The translations under genes and the position numbers were made by a program. The notes beneath the pieces were generated by a model. The model made no database searches and had not been told where the DNA came from. It was given only the letters and a program-made list of their open reading frames with translations. From NCBI RefSeq assembly GCF_946187725.1, contig NZ_CAMHSK010000005.1, positions 82,612 through 146,611 on the forward strand: a stretch of DNA of 64,000 nt, given 5' to 3'. Every line of letters begins with the position of its first letter. Position 1 is the stretch's first letter. Below are positions 14,377-22,163 of this stretch, one piece after another. This DNA is from an uncultured Treponema sp. (GTDB taxonomy: Bacteria; Spirochaetota; Spirochaetia; Treponematales; Treponemataceae).

Positions 14377-14847
14377 TCACTCTCCCTGAGGAACTTCATC
14401 ATTCAAGCTTTTATTTCTGTAATTTAAATTTGTTCTTAAAGTATACCCCTGATTTTCCCAGAAAGAATTTGCAGCATCATTATCCTTAAAAACAAAACCA
14501 ATTATTTTATTTATCCCTTCTTTGCGCAAAGCCTCTTCTGCCTTTTTTACAAGAAGAGTCGCTATTCCTTCCCGCCTGTAAGAAGGATGAACACACATAT
14601 GATGAATCAGCGCACGCCTGCCATCATGTCCTGTAAGAATTACCCCCGCAAGCTCCGGCGCATCTCCGCTTTCGTCTTTTACCTCAGCCAGAAAACAGGT
14701 TGTCGGATTTCTTTTTAAATACTTCTCAATGCCCTCACGGCTGTCATCAACAGGATTCAGCGCTCTCTTACTTTGCTCCGTACTGCACCAAAGTTCATAA
14801 ATTTTATCATAATCCTCGATTGTCACAATTCTGATTGAGACATTCAT
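14377..14847 (-). CDS. GNAT N-acetyltransferase
   Basis: A complete 156-aa GNAT fold. The acetyl-CoA-binding motif A is HHMCVHPSYRREGIATLLVKKAEEALRKEG (R-x-x-G-I-A), followed by motif B IGFVFKDNDAANSFWENQGY. The beta-bulge part AELAGVILTGHDGRRALIHH is typical. Substrate unknown. It heads the leftward cargo region and is followed by the truncated GNAT copy. Confidence 0.85.
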   Translation of the reverse strand: MNVSIRIVTIEDYDKIYELWCSTEQSKRALNPVDDSREGIEKYLKRNPTTCFLAEVKDESGDAPELAGVILTGHDGRRALIHHMCVHPSYRREGIATLLVKKAEEALRKEGINKIIGFVFKDNDAANSFWENQGYTLRTNLNYRNKSLNDEVPQGE

Positions 14848-14886
14848 TTTTCACCCCTTTTCCAGCAGTTCCAGTCTGTCGCGATT

Positions 14887-15531
14887 TTACATGCCAAGCC
14901 GCTTTTTCAATTCTTCTTTCACAATTTCCAAATCACTGCTCGTCAAAATCGGAATCATCGAATCAATTTCTTCAATCGATTTATCCCACCATTTGAAGAG
15001 TTCGAGCAACTCTATCAGCTCATCATCAAACCGTTTGCGGATTTTCCGGGCAGGATTTCCGACCACAACAGAATACGGCTCAATATCGCTTCCAACAACA
15101 GCATTTGCTCCGATAATCGCACCATCGCCAATATGCACGCCTGGCAAAATCACTGCATTCTGACCAATCCATACATCATTCCCGATTACAGTGTCGCCTT
15201 TTAGTGGCATGTCGTTCGGAATAGGTGGATTCGCATTCCAGCCCTCAAGCGTGAAAAAGGGGAAAGTCGTAACTGCGTTCATCTGGTGATTTGCACCATT
15301 CATCACGAATTCCACGCCCGCTGCAATCTGGCAGAATTTGCCGATTATGAGCTTGTCGCCGTTCCACTCGTACAAATGCGTAACATGGCTTTCAAAATCG
15401 CTGTCCGCAATGTAAGTAAAATCGCCCACGATAATCTGCGGATTTTTAATCGTCGGCTTCACATAGATTTCTTTGTCGTAATTTGCAATCGGATGAATTG
15501 TCATCGGATCTGGCTGCTTATCGTTTTTCAT
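14887..15531 (-). CDS. Vat-type streptogramin A / xenobiotic O-acetyltransferase
   Basis: A left-handed beta-helix acetyltransferase of the XAT family: VGDFTYIADSDFESH, IIGKFCQIAAGVEFVMNGANHQMNAVTTFPF (with the catalytic-type NHxM region), DTVIGNDVWIGQNAVILPGVHIGDGAIIGANAVV hexapeptide repeats, then VVGNPARKIRKRF. The 214-aa length is normal for Vat proteins, which acetylate streptogramin A; related members act on chloramphenicol or sugars, so drug resistance is a family-based inference. Its start overlaps the upstream flavodoxin stop by 4 bp, indicating one operon. Confidence 0.85.
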   Translation of the reverse strand: MKNDKQPDPMTIHPIANYDKEIYVKPTIKNPQIIVGDFTYIADSDFESHVTHLYEWNGDKLIIGKFCQIAAGVEFVMNGANHQMNAVTTFPFFTLEGWNANPPIPNDMPLKGDTVIGNDVWIGQNAVILPGVHIGDGAIIGANAVVGSDIEPYSVVVGNPARKIRKRFDDELIELLELFKWWDKSIEEIDSMIPILTSSDLEIVKEELKKRLGM

Positions 15532-16028
15532 TTTTTTATTCTTTCTGCGAATGCCTTTAACTTTGTTAAAGATTCTTCCTGCTTTTTCAATGGATTACAA
15601 AAATCTTCTTCCGCAACTAGATTTCCGCCTTTTTCGGTTACAGTTTCACGCATGATTGAAAGACATTTTTTTGAGTTTCCTCCACCACTTGAAGCAAAAA
15701 TACTCACATTCTTTCCAGAAAAATCTGCCGAATCAAAAAATGTATTCATCGGTGGAACAGGTTTAGCCGCCCAAACAGGAGTGCCCAGAATCACACTGGA
15801 ATATTTTGACAAATCAGGAAGGGCTGTTTTAAGCTCCGGCTTAATGCCATAAACGACATCCTTTCCGCCGTGGAAAAACTTCGCGAGTCCTTTTTTGGGA
15901 TATTCCTTCACGGTCTCCAAACGGCACAAATCCGCACCAAGTTCCTTAGAAAGTTCCTTAGAAAGTTCCTTTGCTAAAAAATCAACATTTCCTTCAAGCG
16001 AATAATAAATGATTATTGTGTCTGCCAT
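15528..16028 (-). CDS. Flavodoxin-like protein
   Basis: The N-terminus IIIYYSLEGNVDFLAKELSKEL matches the flavodoxin strand-loop-helix, though the phosphate-binding loop is SLEGNV rather than the usual T/S-x-T-G-x-T. VILGTPVWAAKPVPPMNTFFD and SIFASSGGGNSKKCLSIM correspond to the FMN-contacting loops. The direct SKELSKEL repetition after residue 20 reflects a short tandem DNA repeat (AAGTTCCTTAGAA). An electron-carrier or quinone-reductase role is likely. Overlaps the Vat-type gene. Confidence 0.82.
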   Translation of the reverse strand: MADTIIIYYSLEGNVDFLAKELSKELSKELGADLCRLETVKEYPKKGLAKFFHGGKDVVYGIKPELKTALPDLSKYSSVILGTPVWAAKPVPPMNTFFDSADFSGKNVSIFASSGGGNSKKCLSIMRETVTEKGGNLVAEEDFCNPLKKQEESLTKLKAFAERIKK

Positions 16029-16096
16029 TTTTATCTCCCATAAAATTATTATAATCTCTATTTTGAAAATATTTCACCAAAATCAATCAGCGCCTT

Positions 16097-16600
16097 TTAA
16101 ATTCCTTTTTCCATCAGATAAAACAGACCCTTTCGCCAGTTTGCTTCGCCTGTTTTGAAATAACCCGCATGCTCATACAGTTTTAACGAGAACGGATTTT
16201 TGCTGAACACATCAAGTCGGATGCTCCGAACCCCGATTTTAGCAAGATTTTTCTCTATATGAATCAGAGTTTCTTTTGCAATTCCCCGATTTTGAAAATC
16301 AGGATGAACGCAAAGACGATGAATTACGCGATAATCACCATCAACGCTCCAGACAGCTTTTTTGTACTCATCATCACTTTCTTTGTTCACTGCATAAATC
16401 ACGGCAATCCGCTTTTTCCCACCTTCACAAACTTCACCTGCAAAAAGCGAGTTTGATTTTATGTCGTTCAAAAAATCATCAGCTGTCGGATAAATCTCAT
16501 CCCACTGAAAAATCTCGTTCCGCTCCATTTCTGAAATCGCCGCTTTCACAAGAGAACAAATCTCGCTCAAATCCGCTTCCGTTGCAAGTCTAAAGTTCAT
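16097..16600 (-). CDS. GNAT N-acetyltransferase
   Basis: A 167-aa GNAT domain: LATEADLSEICSLVKAAISEM at the N-terminus, WDEIYPTADDFLNDI, then motif A HRLCVHPDFQNRGIAKETLIHIEKNLAKIG and motif B IRLDVFSKNPFSLKLYEHAGYFKTG. The sequence style is that of Firmicutes-type cytoplasmic GNATs. Start at 16600 overlaps the end of the reductase gene by 4 bp. Substrate unknown. Confidence 0.85.
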   Translation of the reverse strand: MNFRLATEADLSEICSLVKAAISEMERNEIFQWDEIYPTADDFLNDIKSNSLFAGEVCEGGKKRIAVIYAVNKESDDEYKKAVWSVDGDYRVIHRLCVHPDFQNRGIAKETLIHIEKNLAKIGVRSIRLDVFSKNPFSLKLYEHAGYFKTGEANWRKGLFYLMEKGI

Positions 16601-17274
16601 TTTACAACCTCATATCTAAGTCTTAAATACGAATCTTTCAGCACCTTGCAGTCAATCAATTTCAGCACGCCAAGACCAGAAAGTTCTGTCTCACTCGTCA
16701 AAGATTTTCCGTCAATCAGCGTCACCGTGTCTTTTCCGCCGATTAAAACAGGAGCAACGATAATATCTACAAAATCAAAGAGTTTTTTCCTCAAAAACAA
16801 AGAATTGACCGTACCGCCCGACTGCACAGTAAGCCGCTCGCAGCCAAGCGAATACAAATACTCCAACGCTTCTTCTAAAGAAAAATTTTCTTTGTAAAAA
16901 ATATGAAGATTCTCTTCTTTTACATTAAATGCACAGTGATTTTTATTCGATGTCAGAAGCACGAATTCTTTTGATTTGGCACAAAAATACTTCACACCGT
17001 TTTCGTTCAAATGCGTATTATCCAAAAGAACAAAAGATACAGGAGTTTTTGAAGGCAACGGCTTTTCATTTACGCCCATTTTCTCCTGCACTCTGCCTGT
17101 ATTGAAACTCCACAAATCCGTCGTTTGCTCAATTTCGTAGTATTGGTTCAAGCCCTCTTTAACACCGTCGATTTTCGGAAAATCCTTGTCCACATCAAGA
17201 TTGTCAGTCGCACCCGTGCTGATTTTTCCATCAACGCTCATCAGCATGAATAAAGTTGTAACCGGTCTTTTCAT
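16597..17274 (-). CDS. RibD-C / dihydrofolate reductase-fold protein
   Basis: The start RPVTTLFMLMSVDGKISTGATDNLDVDKDFP and the C-terminal RLTVQSGGTVNSLFLRKKLFDFVDIIVAPVLIGGKDTVTLID are the two signature regions of the RibD C-terminal family, NADPH-dependent pyrimidine-type reductases. There is no deaminase domain and no other riboflavin gene nearby, so a role in flavin synthesis is not implied. At 225 aa the length is normal. It is coupled to the GNAT downstream and 3 nt from the membrane protein gene upstream. Confidence 0.8.
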   Translation of the reverse strand: MKRPVTTLFMLMSVDGKISTGATDNLDVDKDFPKIDGVKEGLNQYYEIEQTTDLWSFNTGRVQEKMGVNEKPLPSKTPVSFVLLDNTHLNENGVKYFCAKSKEFVLLTSNKNHCAFNVKEENLHIFYKENFSLEEALEYLYSLGCERLTVQSGGTVNSLFLRKKLFDFVDIIVAPVLIGGKDTVTLIDGKSLTSETELSGLGVLKLIDCKVLKDSYLRLRYEVVK

Positions 17275-17277
17275 TTT

Positions 17278-18213
17278 TTATCCCTCAAAGTTCATAATCT
17301 TTCGCCAACCAAGAGCAAAAATCGTAAGCACAAAAATTCCAGCCGCAACTTGCACAGGGTAAAACATAACCGCACTTTCTGGAATCAAAAGAGCGAGAAC
17401 ACTCATAGCAGCGGCAGGCGGAAAGGGGAGTGCAAAAATTTTAACGAAAATCTGAACGCATATACAAGCCACAAAAGCCACCATCGTAAGAGGAAAATAC
17501 GGAATCGATGAAAACGAAATCCTGCACACAGCACCACAAAGCGCACAAAGCGAAACCAAAGTCACCACCGAAAAAGGCCTTTTTGCAGCCCCGCTATTCT
17601 TGTTCGTAAGCTCGGTGAACGCAACCAAAAGAGGTGGAGCCACACAAAACCGCCAATCAAATCGAATGCAGAAAAATGAAATCAAAGCCACAGAAATGAC
17701 TCGGAACGCATTGACCGAAAGGACATAACGAATATTAGAAATCACAGGCTCATAATGATTTTCTTCTTTCAAGTGCATTTTTTCGAGCAAAAGACTCAAA
17801 GAACAAACTAAAACAGTGAGTCCGATTGCAGCAATTACATAAACAAAACTCCGCGTCTGAATCAAAACTGGAAGGGCAATCGCAGAAATCAACGGTGCAA
17901 AACTCGTGCGTGAAAAATAAAGAACAATCTGCCCAATCACGAATGCAATCACGAACTGCCACCATAACGACAACGGCACAAAAATCACGATAAGAACACC
18001 GAGCAATGCACAAAGTGAAATGACCAGAATCATCCTAAAATAAGAAGTTTTCCAAACAAGAAATGGCGTAAGAAAACACCCTACTGAAAGTGCCGCAACC
18101 TCAGGAAAAATGATTTCCTTTTCACCAGTGAATTCCGCCAGAAAGACCATGACAAGAACGACAAGGAACATAGATAATCGACCAAACAGAGTTGATTTCA
18201 TTTTATTCTCCAA
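17278..18213 (-). CDS. Multi-pass membrane protein, HPP-like
   Basis: About ten hydrophobic segments run along 311 residues, with short loops and a longer hydrophilic loop near 150 (EKMHLKEENHYEP). Repeated PFPPAAAMSVLALLIP and FCVAPPLLVAF stretches suggest an HPP- or FUSC-like inner-membrane protein. Start is ATG 18213 or the fifth codon at 18201. It overlaps the upstream DUF1275-like gene by 11 bp. Transport substrate unknown; the family call is tentative. Confidence 0.6.
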   Translation of the reverse strand: MENKMKSTLFGRLSMFLVVLVMVFLAEFTGEKEIIFPEVAALSVGCFLTPFLVWKTSYFRMILVISLCALLGVLIVIFVPLSLWWQFVIAFVIGQIVLYFSRTSFAPLISAIALPVLIQTRSFVYVIAAIGLTVLVCSLSLLLEKMHLKEENHYEPVISNIRYVLSVNAFRVISVALISFFCIRFDWRFCVAPPLLVAFTELTNKNSGAAKRPFSVVTLVSLCALCGAVCRISFSSIPYFPLTMVAFVACICVQIFVKIFALPFPPAAAMSVLALLIPESAVMFYPVQVAAGIFVLTIFALGWRKIMNFEG

Positions 18214-18847
18214 AATTGACTAATGCCAGGGTAACGCCCGCACACGGAATAATCACGAACAAAAATCCTGCATTACCCAAAAAATGCCAAAGAATCCAGC
18301 TTAATGTAACTCCAAAATGGAACGAAAGGAGCGTGATTCCGAAGAATTTTGCTTTAAGCGAAAAAGACTTATCCCCGTTGAAAAAAATTTCCGTAAGCGA
18401 AGAAATAAATTGCCTAAAATTATTTGAAGAAAAAATCGTAGAACTTGTAAAACCATAAGCTCCTTTAAAAGCACACCATTGAAAGGACATTGCAAAAAAA
18501 GTGGGATAAAGATAAACCGTAAGAGGAAGTTTTTTTGGAATCGGAAAAAGCCACATCACAACAGCTGCAGTAATATCAACAATCATTGCAAGAATTTTTA
18601 CATTCGCCTTCGTATGTTTGGGAATAAAAGTCACAAGAAAAATTGCAAAGGCATACAAAAAAACTCCAATCGCATGGAATAGAACAGAATATCCTTCGCA
18701 TTTAAGAAAACCAATAATTATATCAATCAAATTCACAGTCTGTGCTGAACCAAAAAAATGAGCAGCGTTCACAATCGGAAAAATCCCCAAAAATCCACCT
18801 ATAAACGCGACCGTATAATGTATTTGAGCCTCACGATTTAGATTCAT
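18203..18847 (-). CDS. DUF1275 (YoaK-like) membrane protein
   Basis: Five to six transmembrane segments. The region VAFIGGFLGIFPIVNAAHFFGSAQTVNLIDIIIGF parallels the DUF1275 signature (GG-x-x-D...FANAQTGNL). The C-terminal third SFHFGVTLSWILWHFLGNAGFLFVIIPCAGVTLALV is a hydrophobic hairpin. Function unknown. It is the first gene of a leftward operon continuing into the HPP-like gene. Confidence 0.65.
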   Translation of the reverse strand: MNLNREAQIHYTVAFIGGFLGIFPIVNAAHFFGSAQTVNLIDIIIGFLKCEGYSVLFHAIGVFLYAFAIFLVTFIPKHTKANVKILAMIVDITAAVVMWLFPIPKKLPLTVYLYPTFFAMSFQWCAFKGAYGFTSSTIFSSNNFRQFISSLTEIFFNGDKSFSLKAKFFGITLLSFHFGVTLSWILWHFLGNAGFLFVIIPCAGVTLALVNFGE

Positions 18848-18904
18848 GCGGAGAGTGTAACATAAAATTATTTGGAATTTAACTAGTTTTGAAGATTCTT
18901 CCTT

Positions 18905-19999
18905 CTAGCTTTTTAGTTCCCACTTTCCGCCGTTAATCGCATAAATCTTCGTGGTGCTCTTCTTGTAACGCTCATATGGTTCGCCAGGCAAAAATGTACA
19001 GAAAAGCTGGTCATAATCTGGAAGAAGAGTGGTAACCGACTGTCTTTTATCAGGATCAAGCTCAAGCATAACATCATCCATGAGAAGAACAGGTTTTTTT
19101 TCAGTAACTTGAGTGTAATAAATCGCCTGCGCTATTCTAAGCAAAATTGCAAGAAGGCGTCTTTGGCCGGTTGAGGCATTCGGCACGAAATTCTTTCCGC
19201 CACGAACAAATACAATCCTGTCTCGGTGAGGACCGCTCATCGTAGTTTGAATTACTTTGTCCATTTCCCGTTTCTGCTGCAAAACAGAAAGTGCAAATTC
19301 AATCGTAATCCGCTGATTTTCTTCTGTTCTCCAGCTCGGAACATATTTTATCGAAACACCGTCAATTCCTGTAATCTGCTCGTAAAGCTTCCCAAAAATC
19401 TGATTGAACTTAAAAATCGTATCGCTGCGTTTTTTCTGAATCCCGATTCCATCTTGGGCAAGCTGCTGATCAAAAATGTCGAGCATTTCATATTTTTTTT
19501 CTTTGAGCGAAATATTCCGGCTTTTAAGGATTTTTTTGTAACGGCGGTTCAAATCTATGTAAAGAACATCGTACATAGAAAGGCACTGGTCTATAAAAAA
19601 GCGTTTTTTTTCAGGCTCGCCGGTCGCATAGTCCAAATCATCATGACAGAAAAGCACGCAGGGCATAGTATTAATCAGTTCCTTGCGGTCTTTTATAGTC
19701 TTTCCGTTTTTTTCAATGCGCTTTTTCTGATTCTCGTAAGTAAAAAAAAGATTCGCCGTATTTCCGTTTTCTTCGCGATACAAGGTCTTCACGCTGAATG
19801 ATTTTTCGCCTTCCTTTACGATTTCAGCATCAGCGCGTGTTCTAAAAGAATTTCCGTAAGCAGAGAAATAAATTGATTCAAGAAGATTACTCTTTCCCTG
19901 ACCGTTTTCACCAACAAAATAGACCTCCTTTGAAAGAAGGTCTATAGTCTTGTTTTCGAGATTTCGGTAATTCACATAAGAAACAGAAAGGACAGGCAT
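18905..19999 (-). CDS. recF: RecF recombination mediator
   Basis: SMC-like ABC ATPase that helps load RecA at single-strand gaps. Walker A is GENGQGKSNLLESIYFSA (about residues 32-49); the ABC signature is ASTGQRRLLAILLRIAQ and Walker B LLMDDVMLELD. At 364 aa it has normal length. It keeps the classical order dnaA-dnaN-recF reading leftward but is separated from dnaN by a toxin-antitoxin pair. A TGCTACACT extended -10 on the minus strand ends 6 nt before ATG 19999, so recF has its own, probably leaderless, promoter. Confidence 0.95.
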   Translation of the reverse strand: MPVLSVSYVNYRNLENKTIDLLSKEVYFVGENGQGKSNLLESIYFSAYGNSFRTRADAEIVKEGEKSFSVKTLYREENGNTANLFFTYENQKKRIEKNGKTIKDRKELINTMPCVLFCHDDLDYATGEPEKKRFFIDQCLSMYDVLYIDLNRRYKKILKSRNISLKEKKYEMLDIFDQQLAQDGIGIQKKRSDTIFKFNQIFGKLYEQITGIDGVSIKYVPSWRTEENQRITIEFALSVLQQKREMDKVIQTTMSGPHRDRIVFVRGGKNFVPNASTGQRRLLAILLRIAQAIYYTQVTEKKPVLLMDDVMLELDPDKRQSVTTLLPDYDQLFCTFLPGEPYERYKKSTTKIYAINGGKWELKS

Positions 20000-20057
20000 A
20001 GGGCTAGTGTAGCATAAAAATGGAAAGTTGAAAACGAAAAGAGGAAAGATTAGATCT

Positions 20058-20477
20058 TTAGTCTAAATCTCCTAAATATAGGACTTTTGCTTCTGAAACT
20101 TGTTTTAATTGTTTATCATTCGTAAAAAAAACATCACAGTTACAATCAATGCTTGAAGCTAACTGCAAAGCATCCGCAAGTTTTATGTCTGGATATTTTG
20201 CACGAATATGAGCCGCCTTTTCTGCAACCTGTTCACTTATAAAACACTTCAAAAAATCCAGCTGTTTCAAACAAGTTTTATATTTTTCAACCTGTTCAAT
20301 ATTATTTTCTAAAAAAGGTTTTATAAGAACTTCCGCATCGGTAATAGTAGATGTATAAAATTCTGCATCTTCATCAATACAGACAGAAAGAAATTTTAAA
20401 ACTTTGCTATGATATGGTTCTTGATTACCAACAAGATAAATAAGTGGATTTGTGTCGATAAAAACTTTCTTAGCCAA
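20058..20477 (-). CDS. PIN-domain toxin inserted between recF and dnaN
   Basis: A 139-aa PIN protein: VFIDTNPLIYLVGNQEP (first Asp), YTSTITDAEVLIKPF, IRAKYPDIKLADALQLASSIDCNCDVFFTNDKQLKQ with the acidic D-A-L-Q and T-N-D metal-binding motifs all present. This indicates an active Mg-dependent RNase. Its start overlaps the antitoxin stop by 8 bp. It sits inside the otherwise conserved dnaN-recF interval. Confidence 0.88.
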   Translation of the reverse strand: MAKKVFIDTNPLIYLVGNQEPYHSKVLKFLSVCIDEDAEFYTSTITDAEVLIKPFLENNIEQVEKYKTCLKQLDFLKCFISEQVAEKAAHIRAKYPDIKLADALQLASSIDCNCDVFFTNDKQLKQVSEAKVLYLGDLD

Positions 20478-20715
20478 TACTTCTTTCCTCTCTCATTTTT
20501 CTTTGATATTCAAGAACATCAACATCAGTCCAAATATCTTTCATACTACCAGAAATTTGAGAAAGTGCTTCTAGTCTTTTTTGCTTACGAGACTCTTTTT
20601 TCTTATTTTCCAGAGTTTTCTGCTGTTTTTGTACGAGATACATCATAAAATCATACACTTCTTGTTGTGCAGTTAAACTCAATGCATTATAAACTTCTGC
20701 TACAGCTTGTGGCAT
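20470..20715 (-). CDS. Antitoxin of the recF-dnaN PIN module
   Basis: An 81-aa protein with an N-terminal helical part (AEVYNALSLTAQQEVYDFMMYLVQKQQ), a very basic middle (ENKKKESRKQKRLEAL) and the C-terminal tail DIWTDVDVLEYQRKMREERSIG, which resembles the toxin-binding tail of DUF2281/VapB-like antitoxins. A strong AGGAGGTG precedes ATG 20715. Upstream, TGCTACACT with ATGACA 17-19 bp further up forms a promoter, so the module is transcribed on its own rather than from dnaN. Confidence 0.8.
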   Translation of the reverse strand: MPQAVAEVYNALSLTAQQEVYDFMMYLVQKQQKTLENKKKESRKQKRLEALSQISGSMKDIWTDVDVLEYQRKMREERSIG

Positions 20716-20767
20716 AAAACACCTCCTACTTTACTTATAGTGTAGCATAAAAAAATTGAATTGTCAT

Positions 20768-20795
20768 AAAAAAAATCCCCACCATCAGGCAGGGA
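20768..20795 (-). terminator. dnaN terminator
   Basis: On the minus strand TCCCTGCC-TGAT-GGTGGGGA (8 bp with two wobble pairs, 20795-20776) is followed by eight T residues. It separates dnaN from the downstream toxin-antitoxin and recF genes. Confidence 0.75.
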
Positions 20796-20804
20796 CTTTC
20801 TTGC

Positions 20805-21917
20805 TTATTCCGCACTCATCGGCATCAAAATATGGAAGTAATCAGCAGCAGGTTCCGGTCTGAGTGTTACGGCTCTCATCACCTCTGTGAACTCAAAAGT
20901 GATATACTCGCTGTTCATAACTTTGAGAGGCGCATCAATGTGTTTATAATTCATCGAAATAGAAATTTCTTCGCCATCATACTGACACGGAATTTCTTCT
21001 TTTGCGTCACCCAAATCTGTAGATTTTGAAGTAACAACAAGAACACCTGGAGTCAAGTTAAAAATAATTCTGCCAGTTTTATCAAGCATGATTGAGATTC
21101 GTTTTAAAGCATCCACAAATTCAGTTTTAAGAACCTTAAATGAGTGTGCCTGATTTTCTGGAATTACACGGTTATAATTTGGATACTGACCGTCAATCAA
21201 AGTAGCAGAGAATTCATAATTTGCAAAATTGAAGAAAATCATTTTGTCAACGATTGCGACAGAAATATTTCCTTCATCAGCAGAATGTTTTGCAACGATA
21301 TTAAGAATCTTTGGATGAACAATTGCTGCAGGGAAATCAGGAACGCCGGCAAGAACTGATTTTTCTGCATAAGCAAGGCGTCGACCGTCAGTTGCAACAA
21401 GAACAAGTTTTTCTTCTTTTTTCTCAAAATAAACGCCATTCATAAAGTAACGGGTTTCATCATCGCTGACAGCAAAACTTGTTTGAGTAATCATTGATTT
21501 TAGTTCTTTTGCTGGAACATCAAAGAACGATACTTTTTCTGCAACGGCAATTTCAGGGAACTTGTCCTGAGAAGTGCAGTTAAGCTGAAATTTAATCTTT
21601 TTTGTTGTATGGCGAATTACTGCAGAAATAAGATTGTCTCTATCCTGCAAGAAGAATTCGATTTCTCCTTCTGGAAGGGCAGACAAAATTCCCATGAACT
21701 TATCACAAAGAACTGTGGTTGAACCTTCTTCTTCAATATCAACAGGAATTTTTGTTTGGAAATTTACTTTAATATCAGTTGCTTTTATTGTAAGAGAATT
21801 TCCTTCTGCAATTAAAAGCACATTTGAAAGAACTGACAAAGCATTTTTTGTGGAAATGATTTCTTGCGCAATGGAAATTTCATTAATCATTGCGTTTCTA
21901 TCGAAAGTAAATTTCAT
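20805..21917 (-). CDS. dnaN: DNA polymerase III beta sliding clamp
   Basis: At 370 aa it has normal clamp length with three repeated clamp folds. Recognisable elements are MKFTFDRNAMINEISIAQEIISTKNALSVLSN, TVLCDKFMGILSALPEGEIEF, FAVSDDETRYFMNGVYFE, LVATDGRRLAYAEKS and the C-terminal HILMPMSAE (the family's MPM-R/A end). It encircles DNA and tethers the replicative polymerase. It lies 246 bp downstream of dnaA in the usual orientation, has AGAAGGAG before ATG 21917 and ends in its own terminator. Confidence 0.96.
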   Translation of the reverse strand: MKFTFDRNAMINEISIAQEIISTKNALSVLSNVLLIAEGNSLTIKATDIKVNFQTKIPVDIEEEGSTTVLCDKFMGILSALPEGEIEFFLQDRDNLISAVIRHTTKKIKFQLNCTSQDKFPEIAVAEKVSFFDVPAKELKSMITQTSFAVSDDETRYFMNGVYFEKKEEKLVLVATDGRRLAYAEKSVLAGVPDFPAAIVHPKILNIVAKHSADEGNISVAIVDKMIFFNFANYEFSATLIDGQYPNYNRVIPENQAHSFKVLKTEFVDALKRISIMLDKTGRIIFNLTPGVLVVTSKSTDLGDAKEEIPCQYDGEEISISMNYKHIDAPLKVMNSEYITFEFTEVMRAVTLRPEPAADYFHILMPMSAE

Positions 21918-22008
21918 CTATATCTCCTTCTGTAAACTTTTTTTAACATCTTTACTAAATTTTAAATTTTAAAGAATTTAGTAATAGTAATAATAAGGGC
22001 TGTGAATT

Positions 22009-22151
22009 TGTTGATAAGTGATTTATTTTCTTGTTATAAATGAAATTAGTAATCTGAAAACTTGCTGAAATAAATCCACAAGTTTTCCACAATTCCACAA
22101 TTTTGCAAGTTTTCCACAACTTATCGACAAGATTTTATCATATTATGCACA
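22009..22151. other. DnaA-box cluster between dnaA and dnaN
   Basis: The dnaA-dnaN gap is AT-rich and holds one perfect box TTATGCACA (22143-22151), one-mismatch boxes TTATCGACA (22121-22129), TTTTCCACA (22083-22091 and 22110-22118) and a reverse TTGATAA-type site near 22010-22018. This is a candidate origin or an autoregulatory DnaA region, and competes with the 32.5-33.4 kb cluster as the initiation site. Confidence 0.6.
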
Positions 22152-22163
22152 TTATTTCCAATA

